From positions 434,001 through 498,000 of the forward strand of contig JBCAML010000005.1 in NCBI GenBank assembly GCA_038503075.1: a stretch of DNA of 64,000 bases, in the 5' to 3' direction. The DNA is from Gyromitra esculenta. Lineage: Eukaryota; Ascomycota; Pezizomycetes; Pezizales; Discinaceae. Every line of letters begins with the position of its first letter. Positions within the stretch are counted from its first letter, which is position 1. Below, in pieces: positions 11,201-21,803 of the stretch. Under the pieces are notes generated by a model. The model had not been told where the DNA came from and made no database searches. It saw only the letters and a program-made list of their open reading frames with translations. Made by a program: the position numbers and the translations under genes.

Positions 11201-13961
11201 ATGGCTTCCAGCGCCAACACTTCACCTCCACCAGGCTACAGTTCTGAAGATCTCGTGAATGCTGCCGCAGGTGTAGCTTCTCCGCGTGCACGCGCCCAGC
11301 GGCCCCTAAGGACGTCGCAGAGTTTCCGGGTGGATGAAGGTTACAGCGGTGAGGAGACGCCCAGTGTGTACGAGGATCCCAATCAGAGAGAGGATATGCG
11401 ATCGGTGAGAGATAGTGGAGAGCTGAAGATTCCGGCCTGGATGACGGGGTTGAATGATGCGTTAAGAGAAGGTTTGTGTGTTTTCTCTGTGTGATTGACA
11501 GATGTTGGTTTTGTTTTGTCACCAGAAAAGCTGTAAGGGGAATTCGAAGCTCATCGCGCTTGTTTCATTTTGCTTCTCTACGATTTTTAGCCTGTCGCTA
11601 TCCTCGTTTCTTAAGGGTTCGGACGATGAATCCGTTCTACGTCAGCTCTGACATCCCCTTCTTTATCTAGAATATGCCTATAAACTTGTCCGAACCTTAC
11701 CGACATCCCACATCGCCTCGCTGGTCGACCGATTAGTACCTATCCTTCACCTTGATTTCGTGCAGATACTCCCGTCCGAGCTGTCGCTTCAGATTCTTTC
11801 CTACCTCCCCGTTCGATCGCTCCTCAATGCGTCTCTCGCCTCGCGGACGTGGCGACGATTTGCTCTGGAGCCACGGCTTTGGCGCGAGCTATACCATGAC
11901 GCAGGGTGGGAAGAGAACAGTGCTGAAGTACGACTATTTGAAAATGAGATGAGGGAGCGGGCAGATGAGGAGGTGCGACAGCAGCAGCAAGCGAAAAGAA
12001 AAGCGGAGGAACAACGAGATGAAGAAAAGCAGATGAGGGATCAAGCTAGGAGAAACATGGACCGATTTAGGACCGATACATCGCAGAATGCGGAGGAGAC
12101 GATAGGATCAGATACTTCTAGCGGGCCGATGGATACGAGCGCAGAGTGGTCGACACAGGGGAGTAACGCGCTACCGCCGTATGAGGCTCCGACTCAGACT
12201 CCGGATAGCCCAGATATGAACTATTATCCTTCTGAAGCGGGGTCCCAGAGGACAGTACGTAGGTCGGCGAATCCAGGAATGTTTGGTTCCGCCGCAGCTA
12301 TGTCAGACGATGATGATATGTATCCGCAGTCCTTGAGTCGTCCTATACTTCAAGCGTATCAAGAGCCATCGCTTCCCATTCAACCTACGTTGACCACTCC
12401 AGGTTATAACAATCACCTCCGGCTGAATTGGGCGTTTCTCTATAAGAATAGAAAAAGACTTGAAGACAACTGGCTAAATAACCGCTTCACAACTTTCCAA
12501 ATCCCACACCCGAACTATCCCCATGAAGGTCATGCGGAGTGTATATATACCATACAATATTCACCCAATTTTCTCGTTTCTGGGTCGCGAGACCGCACGG
12601 TCCGGATCTGGAATATGAAGACGCGCCGTTTAGTCGGCGAGCCGCTTCGGGGCCATGGTGGCAGTGTACTCTGTCTTCAGTTCGATGAGAGCCCAGATGA
12701 AGACATCCTCATAACTGGTTCATCTGATTCAAGTGTTATCATCTGGCAATTTTCTACTGGAAAACCTTTAAAAATCATCGAGAGGGCCCATAAGGAATCC
12801 GTCCTTAACCTTAAGTTCTCCAAAAAGTGGCTTGTAACGTGCTCAAAAGATAAATTCATCAAGGTTTGGAATCGCGAGTCTCTCGAGACAACATCCAAGG
12901 ACTACCCCTGGCACTCAAAATACCTTTTCGGCAATGGTATCGAAGCCCGTCAACACCCACACCACCCTGATAACGTCGGCCTGGCCCTCCCTGTCTGGAA
13001 TGTGCAAGACCCCTCGATATCCTCTGGGTTTAACCTTCAAAACCCTTACACCTCCTCCAGCGCTAGTAGATGGAGCCCTAGACCTATACCCGCCTATACT
13101 ACTGTACAAATTCTCACTGGTCACGGCGCCGCCGTAAATGCAATTCAACTTCACGGAGATCAGATTGTAAGCGCGTCAGGAGACCGTGTCATTAAACTCT
13201 GGAACCTCCGCACTGCAGTCTGCGAGAAGACTTTTGTCGGCCACACTAAGGGCATTGCGTGTATTCAATTTGACGGACACACGATTGTCTCTGGCTCGTC
13301 TGACCAAACCATTCGTGTTTTCGACTCTGACACACAAGCCGAGATCGCAACCCTTCAGGGCCACGGCGCTCTGGTACGAACAGTCCAAGCCACCAACTCG
13401 CGTATCGTTTCAGGATCTTACGACGAGTCTGTGCGAATCTGGCGCAAGGATATCGAAGGGCGCTGGGCCCCTGGCCCCGTCCTCCGTCAGGTAGCATCAC
13501 CCGCGCTCCGCTCTGCCGCTGCTGCCGGAGCCGGTACTCCCGCAAATGTGCAGGCACAGATCGCGGCACTCTATCACCAGAACCACCCACCAGGCACAGT
13601 ACACATGCACCAGATTCAACAGGTCGGTGGAGCTGGTCTCCCCGGTGCTGTGGCAGCCGCTCAATTGCTCCCTAACACATTCTATCATCACCATCATCAC
13701 CATCACCACCCGCAAGTGGCGGCGGTTCTGGCAGCACCTGGTGCTACGGTACCGGGGGCACACGGACATGTAGGAGCACCAGTCCCGGCTCTAGGAGGTG
13801 GTCCGGGGCATGCGAGCGGGACGCATAGGGTATTTAAACTGCAATTTGATGCAAGGTGGATTATCTGCTGTAGTCAAGATAGTAAGATTATGGGATGGGA
13901 TTACGCAGCAGATGAAGAGGATGTTGTTGAGGCATCTAGATTCTTTAAGGGCGGGAGTTAA
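11201..13961 (+). CDS. fwd-1: F-box/WD40 protein of the beta-TrCP type (FWD-1-like)
   Basis: There are two exons, 11201-11471 and 11671-13961 (intron of 199 nt), giving 853 residues. The F-box lies at about 122-165 (LPSELSLQILSYLP). A charged Gln/Lys/Glu-rich segment follows at about 185-225, then a low-complexity stretch. WD40 blades begin near residue 377 (GSRDRTVRIWN, GSSDSSVIIW, TCSKDKFIKVWN, SASGDRVIKLWN, GSSDQTIRVFD, GSYDESVRIW). Blade sequences follow metazoan beta-TrCP/Slimb closely (SVLCLQFDE, VTCSKDK, VSASGDR, GHTKGIACIQF) rather than Met30 or Cdc4. The family is the substrate receptor of SCF ubiquitin ligases that bind phosphodegrons; in Neurospora FWD-1 turns over the clock protein FRQ. 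A long Ala/Gly/His-rich insert with eight consecutive histidines separates the last blade. The symbol is by homology. Confidence 0.85.
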
Positions 13962-15147
13962 AAGTAATTGTGGAGTTGAAGGTGATTGAGTGTTCTATTA
14001 GGTGTGAAAAGCGGGTATTCATTGCGTTGGGGCACAGTGGGACTTTTTTTAATCAGTTGTTTCCTTTTATAGCTTTTCTTTCTCTTCTCTTTCTTCTTCC
14101 GGTTTGGGGAGTGGGGAGTATGCAGTCGATGATGACCTGGGTTGATTCTGTAAGTTCAGGAGAGTATGTCCGTTTGCTCAGTGGAAGAGTGAGACATTTT
14201 CTGGTTTAACTTTTTTTTCAACATGTGTTGCAGCGGAGCGGATTTGATTAGTCCTTTTTTTTTTGTAGCTTTGTTTTGAGCGCTATATGCATATAGTTTA
14301 CCAATAGCTACCTAGTTTTTCATCCTTGTTGAGGAAGTCTCTATATTTATTTTAGCTATTTTTTAGTATTTTGTAGTCTGAATATGGAAATGCGGCGCTT
14401 TTTATTTTATTTTTGTATTTCCTAGTGTTTTTCTCAGTACTTTCGGGAGGGAATCGTGTAGCTTTCGTAGTTATCCAAGTGCGAGAGTGGCTTTATACAA
14501 GTGATTTGGATGGATACGTGTAGTTGATGTAGCGGTGAGTGAGCACCCGTGATCGTGGAGTCTACTATGGCCGTAGATAGGCGGTTAGATAAACCATACA
14601 CGCATCCAACCCTTAGGTTATGGTGGCTAGCTAAATAAAACAAACATACAGGGCAAAGCAAAGCAAAACACACGTCTGCTATGGCCGTTTTAAGACGGAG
14701 ACGTGTATAAATTGTTTCAATTCGGGGAGTAGGGACGGGATGGGTGTTATTTGGTACTATGTGATGGTCGTGAGGGTGTTCTGTTGTCTATAAGATTCGC
14801 TATCACTATGATCCTTACTTTGTCTAAGGCATGGCCCTTGGACGCACATGAATGCACACTCTGTCGCCTCTTGTGGGGTTGGGACTACATTTAATCCTTT
14901 TCTAATGTTTATCTTAAAGCTTACCCGGCACGAGTAAATCACCTCAGCTGGATACATGTTCACAATTCACAATAGCTCGCTGCTGGATATACCTACCTTG
15001 TTTGGCTTCATACCTCTACTCGACGAATATCTTATACCTGGATTCTTATCGGGTGGGCTAACTTGTAAATAGACTTATTCCATTGGTATATTATATATCC
15101 AGCGCTATTGAATCCACCGTGAATATCAGAATCCGTCATTAGCATTC
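13962..15147. other. Intergenic, 3' regions
   Basis: This stretch holds the T-rich 3' untranslated region of the F-box gene and, from the other side, the downstream region of the RraA-like gene. A small imperfect palindrome lies near 14668-14707 (ACACGTCT...AGACGTGT around CCGTTTTAAGACGG). I see no gene. Confidence 0.55.
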
Positions 15148-16113
15148 CTATAACGCTCCCCGATATTTCCTAAACGATTCATAGACCGTCTTTCCATTCT
15201 GAACATCTGCCATAACTTTTGTGTCTGCCTCGACCATCGCAGGTAGGATGCTCGCAACCTCCCCCAGAAGCCCAGCCGGGATGACGACGACGCCGTTTTT
15301 GCTATCAGCAAAGACGATATCGCCCTAGAAATAGGACTACATTAGACCCAAAAGACAGAGGGCGGAGCGAGGGTTAGTTGGGTGATGCTTACGGCTGAGA
15401 CCTCTGTACCGTTGATATTGATAGGGTCGTCGACAGCAACGATTCTACTCTCAGCTGCAGCACCGACTGTGCTGACGCCTTTCGAAAACACCTATGCATC
15501 TATCAGCACCCCCCATTTGCCCAGAGAGGAGGGTGAGGGGATGGAAATATACCATAAGGTCCTCCCTCTTCCCTAGCTCATCAATGTCTCTAACCCTTCC
15601 ATCTACCACAATCACTCTTGCTCCCAGCTGATACATCCTCTCGGCGACAATCCCACCGATAACAGCACATCGCTGGCCAGCTGGCTGAGAGACAACGACA
15701 GTATGACGCGGTGTGACGAAATCTGCAAAGTGGGTTCCTGCTGGAAGGGAGCAAATGGGCTCTGTGGTCATTTTGGGAGCGAAGAGAACGGTTGTTGCAA
15801 GGGATACGTTTATGCCAGAGGAAGTGCGGGGTACTGCGAAGACCCGTTAGCAGGGCTGAGAATATTATTGATGTATATTCACGGTGCCTTGAAGGTATCC
15901 TGGGGGAGATAGTCTGCAATTAAGCCACACTCACCGATATCGCACAAGAATCCAGCATTAGGGACGTTCAACTTCAACAGGGCGTCTGATATCTATTCCC
16001 CCATAGCATTTCAGCACATGGCTTTTCTTACTATCTCGAGGAGGGAAAATCGAACCTACATCGCAAGCGCTATACTTCTCTAGACTTTTCATCAATGCCT
16101 CTTGTTGCGTCAT
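15148..16113 (-). CDS. RraA-like / HMG-aldolase-family protein
   Basis: There are five exons on the minus strand: 16113-16060, 15992-15935, 15833-15553, 15491-15393 and 15324-15148, joining to 222 residues. The protein has the RraA/dimethylmenaquinone-methyltransferase-like fold signatures: CDISDALLKL near the start, GGIVAERMYQLGARVIVVDG, then RVRDIDEL holding the Arg-Asp pair that binds substrate and metal in HMG/CHA aldolases. These are followed by FSKGVSTVGAAAESR and the C-terminal GDIVFADSKNGVVVIP. Known fungal and bacterial relatives are divalent-metal-dependent 4-hydroxy-4-methyl-2-oxoglutarate aldolases and/or oxaloacetate decarboxylases, and a cytosolic soluble enzyme is expected. The second intron (15834-15934) has an alternative internal AG that would break the frame. 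The reaction in this fungus is not established. Confidence 0.85.
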
Positions 16114-17077
16114 TTTGATGATGATGTATTGGGGGTCTCGAAGCCGTGACGTGGGGTTGTCACATGCGAGTGGTGAGGAAATCTGGGGTTGCGGCTCAAC
16201 TGTTAGTGTCGGGTACTGCCGTGCGCGCCTTGTCAACTTGCGCGCCTTTAGTCACCGATTTGGTCGTATTCACAATGAAACCAAAAACTTCAATTTTTAT
16301 AAATTTGGCTCTACAGTAAACCTGGATGCTATCATGTATCCGGATGAAGTACACATGCATCAAGCGGGTCGGATCCATCGCTGCACACTGAGAAATGTAG
16401 GGGACGCATCCAATACCCTCCCATTATTAGCATTTTCCATACCACAGGAGGTAATTAAAGCAAGGTCAATGGCGCCCAAACGAAGCATATCCTGCCTATT
16501 GAGCTCAGGAACAAAAACCTGGATAATTCAACCCCTGATCGACGGAAACTAACGGTTGCTGATCAGACACGGTGTGCATGTCCGGGGGTTTGATTGGAAC
16601 ACCGAAGGGCGCGACGATCTTGCTTGATCGACATGGCCTATGAGCTAAGTCTAAAACTTCTACTATATACGCTTCCGGACACCCCCCTCGCCCGGACAGT
16701 TCATGATTGGTTAATATCTGGTAGAGAATACCTGTTTAACCAGCAATTTGCTATTTGCAATGCTGGAAACTATCCAATTTTAGATGGCTGCCCGAGTGAA
16801 GGGGAGAGGTTTGTCCGGGTGGACCGCGAAGATATCTAGTTAACGTATTATTAAAGTAATGCCGGGTTTGGTGGTTAGGATGGGGGGGGCAGGATAAAAA
16901 AAAGGGGTACCTTGAGCAGTTCCCCTAATATACAGAGTTGTTGTTGTTGGTTGGTAAATTAGTGCTTAAATATACCCAAGATTGGGATGAATGATACACG
17001 CAAGGAAGTAGCCCCCCAGCTAGCCACTCTACAGCATGCTTGGACTGTAACTAAAACCTGGAATCACTTTACAATCA

Positions 17078-17255
17078 TACAGTACAATCGCCCTATAAGA
17101 ATACGGTTGGTTCCGAAAATCATATTCTTATAAAAGGGTTATTCTTATATGAAGAGCAGGCCACACTCAAATTTACCCCTGTCAGGACTGGATTCAGCAT
17201 TCTTATAAGGCGAGTGTTCTTATAGTTAGTATTCTTATAGGGCGATTGTACTGTA
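17078..17255. mobile_element. TA-flanked pogo-like MITE (174 bp)
   Basis: Near-perfect terminal inverted repeats of 25 bp (CAGTACAATCGCCCTATAAG..., 17080-17104 and 17229-17253) are flanked by TA at 17078-17079 and 17254-17255. Starting with CAGT and duplicating TA are hallmarks of pogo/Fot1-type elements. Inside, the unit ATTCTTATA recurs at least five times, some close to the right end, like subterminal transposase-binding repeats. There is no coding capacity. Confidence 0.85.
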
Positions 17256-17331
17256 TTTGGATCTTTGGGTTCCGCGTATAAAAAAACCCCGAATTTGATT
17301 ACAGTCGAGCTATTGAAAGCAATACGATGCG

Positions 17332-17425
17332 AAAATTGTATTTGAGTGTCGTTCAGCGAAAATGTCCCATAACTGCCAAGATAGTTATGGTGCATTTTCG
17401 CTGAACGACACTCAAATACAATTTT
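17332..17425. repeat. Near-perfect 94-bp hairpin
   Basis: The left arm AAAATTGTATTTGAGTGTCG... and the right arm are reverse complements over about 43 bp each, with only two mismatches that I can see. They leave a loop of about 8 nt (GCCAAGAT). Transcribed on either strand this would fold into one long stem. It lies 77 bp downstream of the MITE and does not share its ends or TA flanks. It could be a very young foldback element or a small-RNA precursor. Confidence 0.85.
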
Positions 17426-18796
17426 TAAGGCACTGAGGTTCGCTAAATGATGTTGGTGTAGAAACCCCCCCATTCGGCGTGTGTATTCTGGCAATACATA
17501 CGTATCAACCTGGCTATGGGACCATTGCTTAGTGTTAACATCTTTATTATGGTAGTGCTGGTCCGAGACACCGGCGAATGTAGAGGGAGATCCGTTGAGG
17601 CATCGTTTTAGTTCAATTTGTGCCGTAATAGTTTCAACCGAAATTGGAATACTCTATATCTGGAGCTGGTAGAAGGGGGGGTGCACGGTTAACTTTCAAA
17701 AGTGGCTAGAGCGGGATCGCAGGGCTTCTCGGACATTAGGAATGTTAAGACCTGATAGTGGTACTTAGCCCGAGAGATCACTCGGATCGCTGCTACCACA
17801 TGTATTTGTGTGCGCCCGGGTTCCTTACAGTACCTAGTACCCAGTTTGCGCCGCGTTTGAGTATGTATGTACCGCCGAGACAGAATAGATGAGACAAACA
17901 GTGAGTGTCTCGCATCTCAGCTCCGATGAAGTGAATGACAGAAGCTGGGAATGACGTGCGAGGCTTCAGGAGTACATACATACATACATACATGTACATA
18001 CATAGATGCTCTCACAAAACCTGTATGGTGAATAAAAACCATTTTCATCACTACGCCCGTATAAAGTACGTACGAATAACTCTCTCGTGACCAAACGGGA
18101 GCTCCCAGCTTGGCTAGCTGTCTTGTAATTTTTATTTTTATTTTTATTTGTCTGGGAAGTTACCGAATATATGTAAGATGGTACTTTCAGGCCAGAGTGT
18201 GGTGTCCGTTCCGCGTCATACTTGCTGCTGCTCTGGGGTTCTACTGCTATGCTATTGCGGTCATGGCGGAAGGCGCCGGATGGTGGTGTTAAGGTGGTTA
18301 GTTTTACTTCTGCTGCTACGCCTTTGTTTGTATAGTTTGATTGTGGTAATTTGAGGACGAAGTATCAGCCATTTGGACAGGAGAAATAAAAACGCCGTGG
18401 GGGTGGGGGTTATGGTAGGTAGGTAGGTAGGTATATGGCTAAGGTATGGATTCGTGATTCCGTTCTGTATAGAGGTTGCGGGTAACAATATTGTCACTAG
18501 CAGTAGACTCGCTTCTTCTTTTGGTATCTATTTTGTGGGGGATTTGAATAAGATTCTTAATGCTTATTTTCCATGTGTTTATTGGAACTACATGTAAGGG
18601 AGAATTAGGTAGCTACATGTAGCTTAATGATATATAGCAGCAAGAAGTAGTGAGTATGAAATTAAAGGTATGTTTATAGCTACAGTAACCTAACACAACC
18701 AAGTAACCAACAAACCCCTCCATCTAGCACCCAAATAGCCCCCCTAATAGAATCTACATACACCCCAAACGAAACAAAAGAGAAAAAAAAACACCC

Positions 18797-19504
18797 CTAA
18801 ACACCCGCAAGAAACGCAAAACACACACTGAGAGCAAGAGCCGGTCCAAACAGTCCAAGCCCGACGCCCACACACCTACCGCGCTGACCACCCGAAGCCG
18901 AACTAGTCGGGACCGAACCTGTGGTGGCTGTGGATGTCGGCATGAGCGTATCCACCGAAGCCCCCACACTACCAGTCAGCTGCGTAGCAAGAGGCACAAA
19001 CAAACCCGACGTCGAAAAATCCAAGATGTTCGGAACGGCAAGCGGGTACTGTGTCTCCACAGACACGCTCGGAGTCGCCGTACCCGATGCTGCAATGTTA
19101 GAATCGAGCGTAAAAGAGTTACCGGTAGGTTCAAACGAGAGGAGGGTATCATGCCCAGATGGAGACGCAGACGATCGAACAGCAGCACTACTAGTACTAG
19201 TGGTAGGCGGGAGAACAATGACGGTTGTGGTCGAAGGCCTAGGACCGGAGCCTCCGGGACAGAAGTGCACAAACCCCCGGTCCTCCGGATCGCATTCTTC
19301 GAGACAGAGCGTGATGATGCCGGCCCATTTCGGGTGCGTGCAGATGCAGGCAGACCATTCTGCGAATGTCGGCTTTTGGCATTCGGGCGGCGTTGGGAGG
19401 ATGGTCTGGCTGCAGATCTGGCTGAGGCAGTAGTCTTTCTTCATCTGTGGGACGGTGGCTGGGAGGAAAGTGAGGATGACAGCGGCGGCGGCGGAGAACT
19501 TCAT
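18797..19504 (-). CDS. Secreted eight-cysteine CFEM-like protein, GPI type (copy 1)
   Basis: A single exon of 235 residues. An N-terminal signal peptide (about residues 1-19, AAAAVILTFLPA) is followed by a compact domain with eight cysteines spaced C-x4-C-x10-C-x10-C-x-C-x11-C-x3-C-x10-C. A Ser/Thr/Pro-rich tail follows, then a C-terminal hydrophobic stretch (GVGLGLFGPALAL...) typical of a GPI-anchor signal. The cysteine order, with its central C-x-C, resembles CFEM domains, but the gap before C-x-C is longer and contains no obvious haem-ligand aspartate. A wall or plasma-membrane protein is expected. The gene at 20056-20919 is a tandem paralog in the same orientation. The leader upstream carries a run of 12 G. 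Function is unknown; the CFEM assignment is tentative. Confidence 0.8.
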   Translation of the reverse strand: MKFSAAAAVILTFLPATVPQMKKDYCLSQICSQTILPTPPECQKPTFAEWSACICTHPKWAGIITLCLEECDPEDRGFVHFCPGGSGPRPSTTTVIVLPPTTSTSSAAVRSSASPSGHDTLLSFEPTGNSFTLDSNIAASGTATPSVSVETQYPLAVPNILDFSTSGLFVPLATQLTGSVGASVDTLMPTSTATTGSVPTSSASGGQRGRCVGVGLGLFGPALALSVCFAFLAGV

Positions 19505-20055
19505 TGTGGTATGAGGGTTTGTCTGCGAAGACTGATGGATGGATGGTGTTGTGGAGCAGGGGAAACTTGGGGGGGGGGGGTTGAGCTCAAAGAAGATTGG
19601 TATATTGGTGTGGGAATAGAATGGTCTTGAATCTTAATTGCATATGTGCGCGTCTCATTATATTTATTACGGGTTGCATTTTAGAACGTTGCGAGTGATG
19701 GTTGGTGAAATCTAGATGCTGGATCGAAGAAAAGAGCAAATATTCTTTCTAGCTAAGAAGACTTGATAAACCGACTTTTGCAGTCTCTTGATCCCCTAGT
19801 ATAACTAACTTATATTCTGCTATCACCCTTTCTGCTTTAGGATATCCAATAAGCGTATAATGATACTATGCATATGCTGTGAGATCAATACAATAAATAA
19901 ACGTATCACTAGTCTGATTTCTCCCAGTTAACAAAAGGTTCCATCCCAGGGCAGAGGTGGGAGTTCTTCCTCCAGGTGCACCAATATATATATATATGTA
20001 TGATTCGAACTCGAACTCTCATCCCTCCAGATAACCCTCAAAACCAAAAACGCCC
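19505..20055. other. Intergenic spacer between the tandem paralogs
   Basis: About 550 bp separate the two cysteine-rich genes. It holds the promoter of copy 1, including a G12 run at 19569-19580, and the 3' region of copy 2. No gene or repeat element is evident. Confidence 0.55.
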
Positions 20056-20919
20056 TCAAGCAACCATAACCCCCACAACCCCAACCCCAACCCACCCAGC
20101 CACCCACACTCCACCTGTACCTTTCCACGCACCAGAGCTCGGCGAAGTAGGAGCTATATACTTAGTATTCGTAGGGTTGAGTTCAGTCGAGGTGGATATA
20201 CCGTTGAAGGGGAGGATGGAAAGGGTAGGCCTATTGTCTGTGGTTTGGTTTGACGTGGGTGTTGTAATGGTGAGAGGAAGGACTGGGGACTCTAGTTTCG
20301 AGAATGTGGGATTGAGAGTTGAGAGTATTGACGGAGGGAGTGGAGGAGATGGAGAGGATACGGGAGGTATAGGGGAAGTGGATGTAGCGGATGTAGGAGG
20401 GATGGGCGTAGGTGGTAATTGACTAGTTGTCGATACGGTAGAAGCACTTGTAGAAGCTAATGGAGTAGTTGCCGGTACAGAAGTAGGTGCGACCGCAGTG
20501 CTAATCCTCACTGCAGTGCTACTAGCCATGACTACCGTACTAGTAGTCGGAAGGACAGCCGTGACTGCAGCCCCCACGCTTGAACTAGAAACAGAAGCCG
20601 TCGCTGTAGCTATAGTGCCCACAGCTGCAGATACAGAACTCGTCGTTATCTTCGTGGATACAAGAGGTGCCAGCCCGCCTGGACAGGATTTGACAAAGCC
20701 TCGATTCTGAGGCTCGCATTCCTGGATACACAGGGCGATGACGGCAGCCCATCTTATATGTGAACACACGCAGGCGGACCATTCAGCGAATGTCGGTCGT
20801 TGGCACTCGGGGGGTGTTGGTAAGATCGATTGGCTGCAGACCTGACCGAGGCAGTAATCGAGCCTTTGTGGGGTGACAGCGGGGAGGATGGAGAGTAGGA
20901 GTGGGAGGAGGAGGTTCAT
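20056..20919 (-). CDS. Secreted eight-cysteine CFEM-like protein, GPI type (copy 2)
   Basis: A single exon of 287 residues starts at the first ATG, directly followed by a signal peptide (LLLPLLLSILPA). The cysteine domain has the same eight-cysteine spacing as copy 1; by hand alignment 44 of 63 residues are identical, including LPTPPEC and PTFAEWSAC. The tail is longer than in copy 1, dominated by Ser, Thr, Val and Ala, and shares no clear alignment with it. The C-terminus is hydrophobic and Gly/Val-rich (VWVAGWVGVGVVGVMVA), fitting a GPI signal. The conserved head with diverging low-complexity tails is the usual pattern for duplicated fungal wall proteins. No function can be assigned. Confidence 0.8.
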   Translation of the reverse strand: MNLLLPLLLSILPAVTPQRLDYCLGQVCSQSILPTPPECQRPTFAEWSACVCSHIRWAAVIALCIQECEPQNRGFVKSCPGGLAPLVSTKITTSSVSAAVGTIATATASVSSSSVGAAVTAVLPTTSTVVMASSTAVRISTAVAPTSVPATTPLASTSASTVSTTSQLPPTPIPPTSATSTSPIPPVSSPSPPLPPSILSTLNPTFSKLESPVLPLTITTPTSNQTTDNRPTLSILPFNGISTSTELNPTNTKYIAPTSPSSGAWKGTGGVWVAGWVGVGVVGVMVA

Positions 20920-21803
20920 TATGGTGGAGGGACTAAGGACGGTTTGGCTGGTGTGCTTGGTTGGAAATTATAGAACTAGGATTGATAGGAGAACTGTATG
21001 GTAGGATTGACTCTGTGAAAGTCGAGTGATTTCCCTAAAACAAGGGAAATTACGAGTAGAGGAGAAAGCATGTTGATGGATGGCAATTACTGCAAGATAT
21101 TTTACGGGCTGTGGGCATTTAATAGAAAGGATAACACTCTAGAAGGCTGCTCGCTAGCTGGGGTTTTTAGTAGACGGCTATTCTATGGGAGAGGGCTGGT
21201 GGAGCACAAGTCGCTTCAACGCTCGAAGATAGGATGGCTGCGAGTGATTAACGATGAACGGCTTCTGCTATGCTATAAGAGTTGACATGGTTGGCTTCTG
21301 CATGGCATTACACACTCCAGAGCAGAGACCAGACGTCACACCGGAAAACTCGTGGATAGGGATGTAGACTATCTGCAGATCTCCTGGCTTCCACGACTGA
21401 TTGTCTAATCATTGCTCTTATCCCGAGTTAACCCACGTCAGTGTTCCCCACAGCTTACCAACCCTGCTAAACACCTCACAGCAGCCACCCACGATGCACA
21501 TTCCGGTTAGCAGCGTCTCAACAACAGTTCAGTTCTCCAGCTCATGCAGCCAGTGACGCGTCCAAGCTACTAACAGCTGCCAAGCCGGATCCGGCAACGA
21601 TCAGATAAGGCCGGTAGACATCGACGTAGCATCACGGCCGAGAGTGGTGGAGATATCGTTCAATGTCCGAACAGCGGAGGTAGAAGCGGTGGACTCCGGC
21701 ATAAAAGCTTGTCTCCATCCATCCCCATCAGATAAACAAATCCCCATCAGATAACAGCCACCCATCCTCGCCTTCCCACCCACCGCCCACGAAACCCGTA
21801 ACC
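20920..21803. other. Divergent intergenic region
   Basis: The divergent promoters of the second cysteine-rich gene (minus) and the Aim32-like gene (plus) share this 0.9 kb. A 71-codon frame at 21070-21285 has no family resemblance. No repeat element is visible. Confidence 0.5.

Larger units (their letters stand above)
16114..18796. other. Intergenic stretch with MITE, hairpin and microsatellites
   Basis: I support no gene here. The frames at 16115-16552 and 16594-16839 have no family resemblance. The stretch contains the TA-flanked MITE at 17078-17255, the hairpin at 17332-17425, and several short tandem repeats: T5A units at about 18127-18150, TACA units at 17972-18003 and GGTA units at 18414-18433. 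Three copies of the palindrome TACATGTA also fall here. Confidence 0.55.

Noticed and set aside
13685..13715. His8 run in the F-box protein as a metal-binding site
   Set aside because: It sits in a low-complexity Ala/Gly/His insert coded by CAY repeats; slippage is a simpler explanation.
17120..17494. 124-codon minus-strand frame
   Set aside because: It is created by the MITE and the hairpin; the repeated peptide pieces mirror the inverted repeats.
17972..18433. Regularly spaced repeats that might suggest an array
   Set aside because: They are simple microsatellites (TACA, GGTA units) without spacers, so not a CRISPR-like array; the organism is also a fungus.
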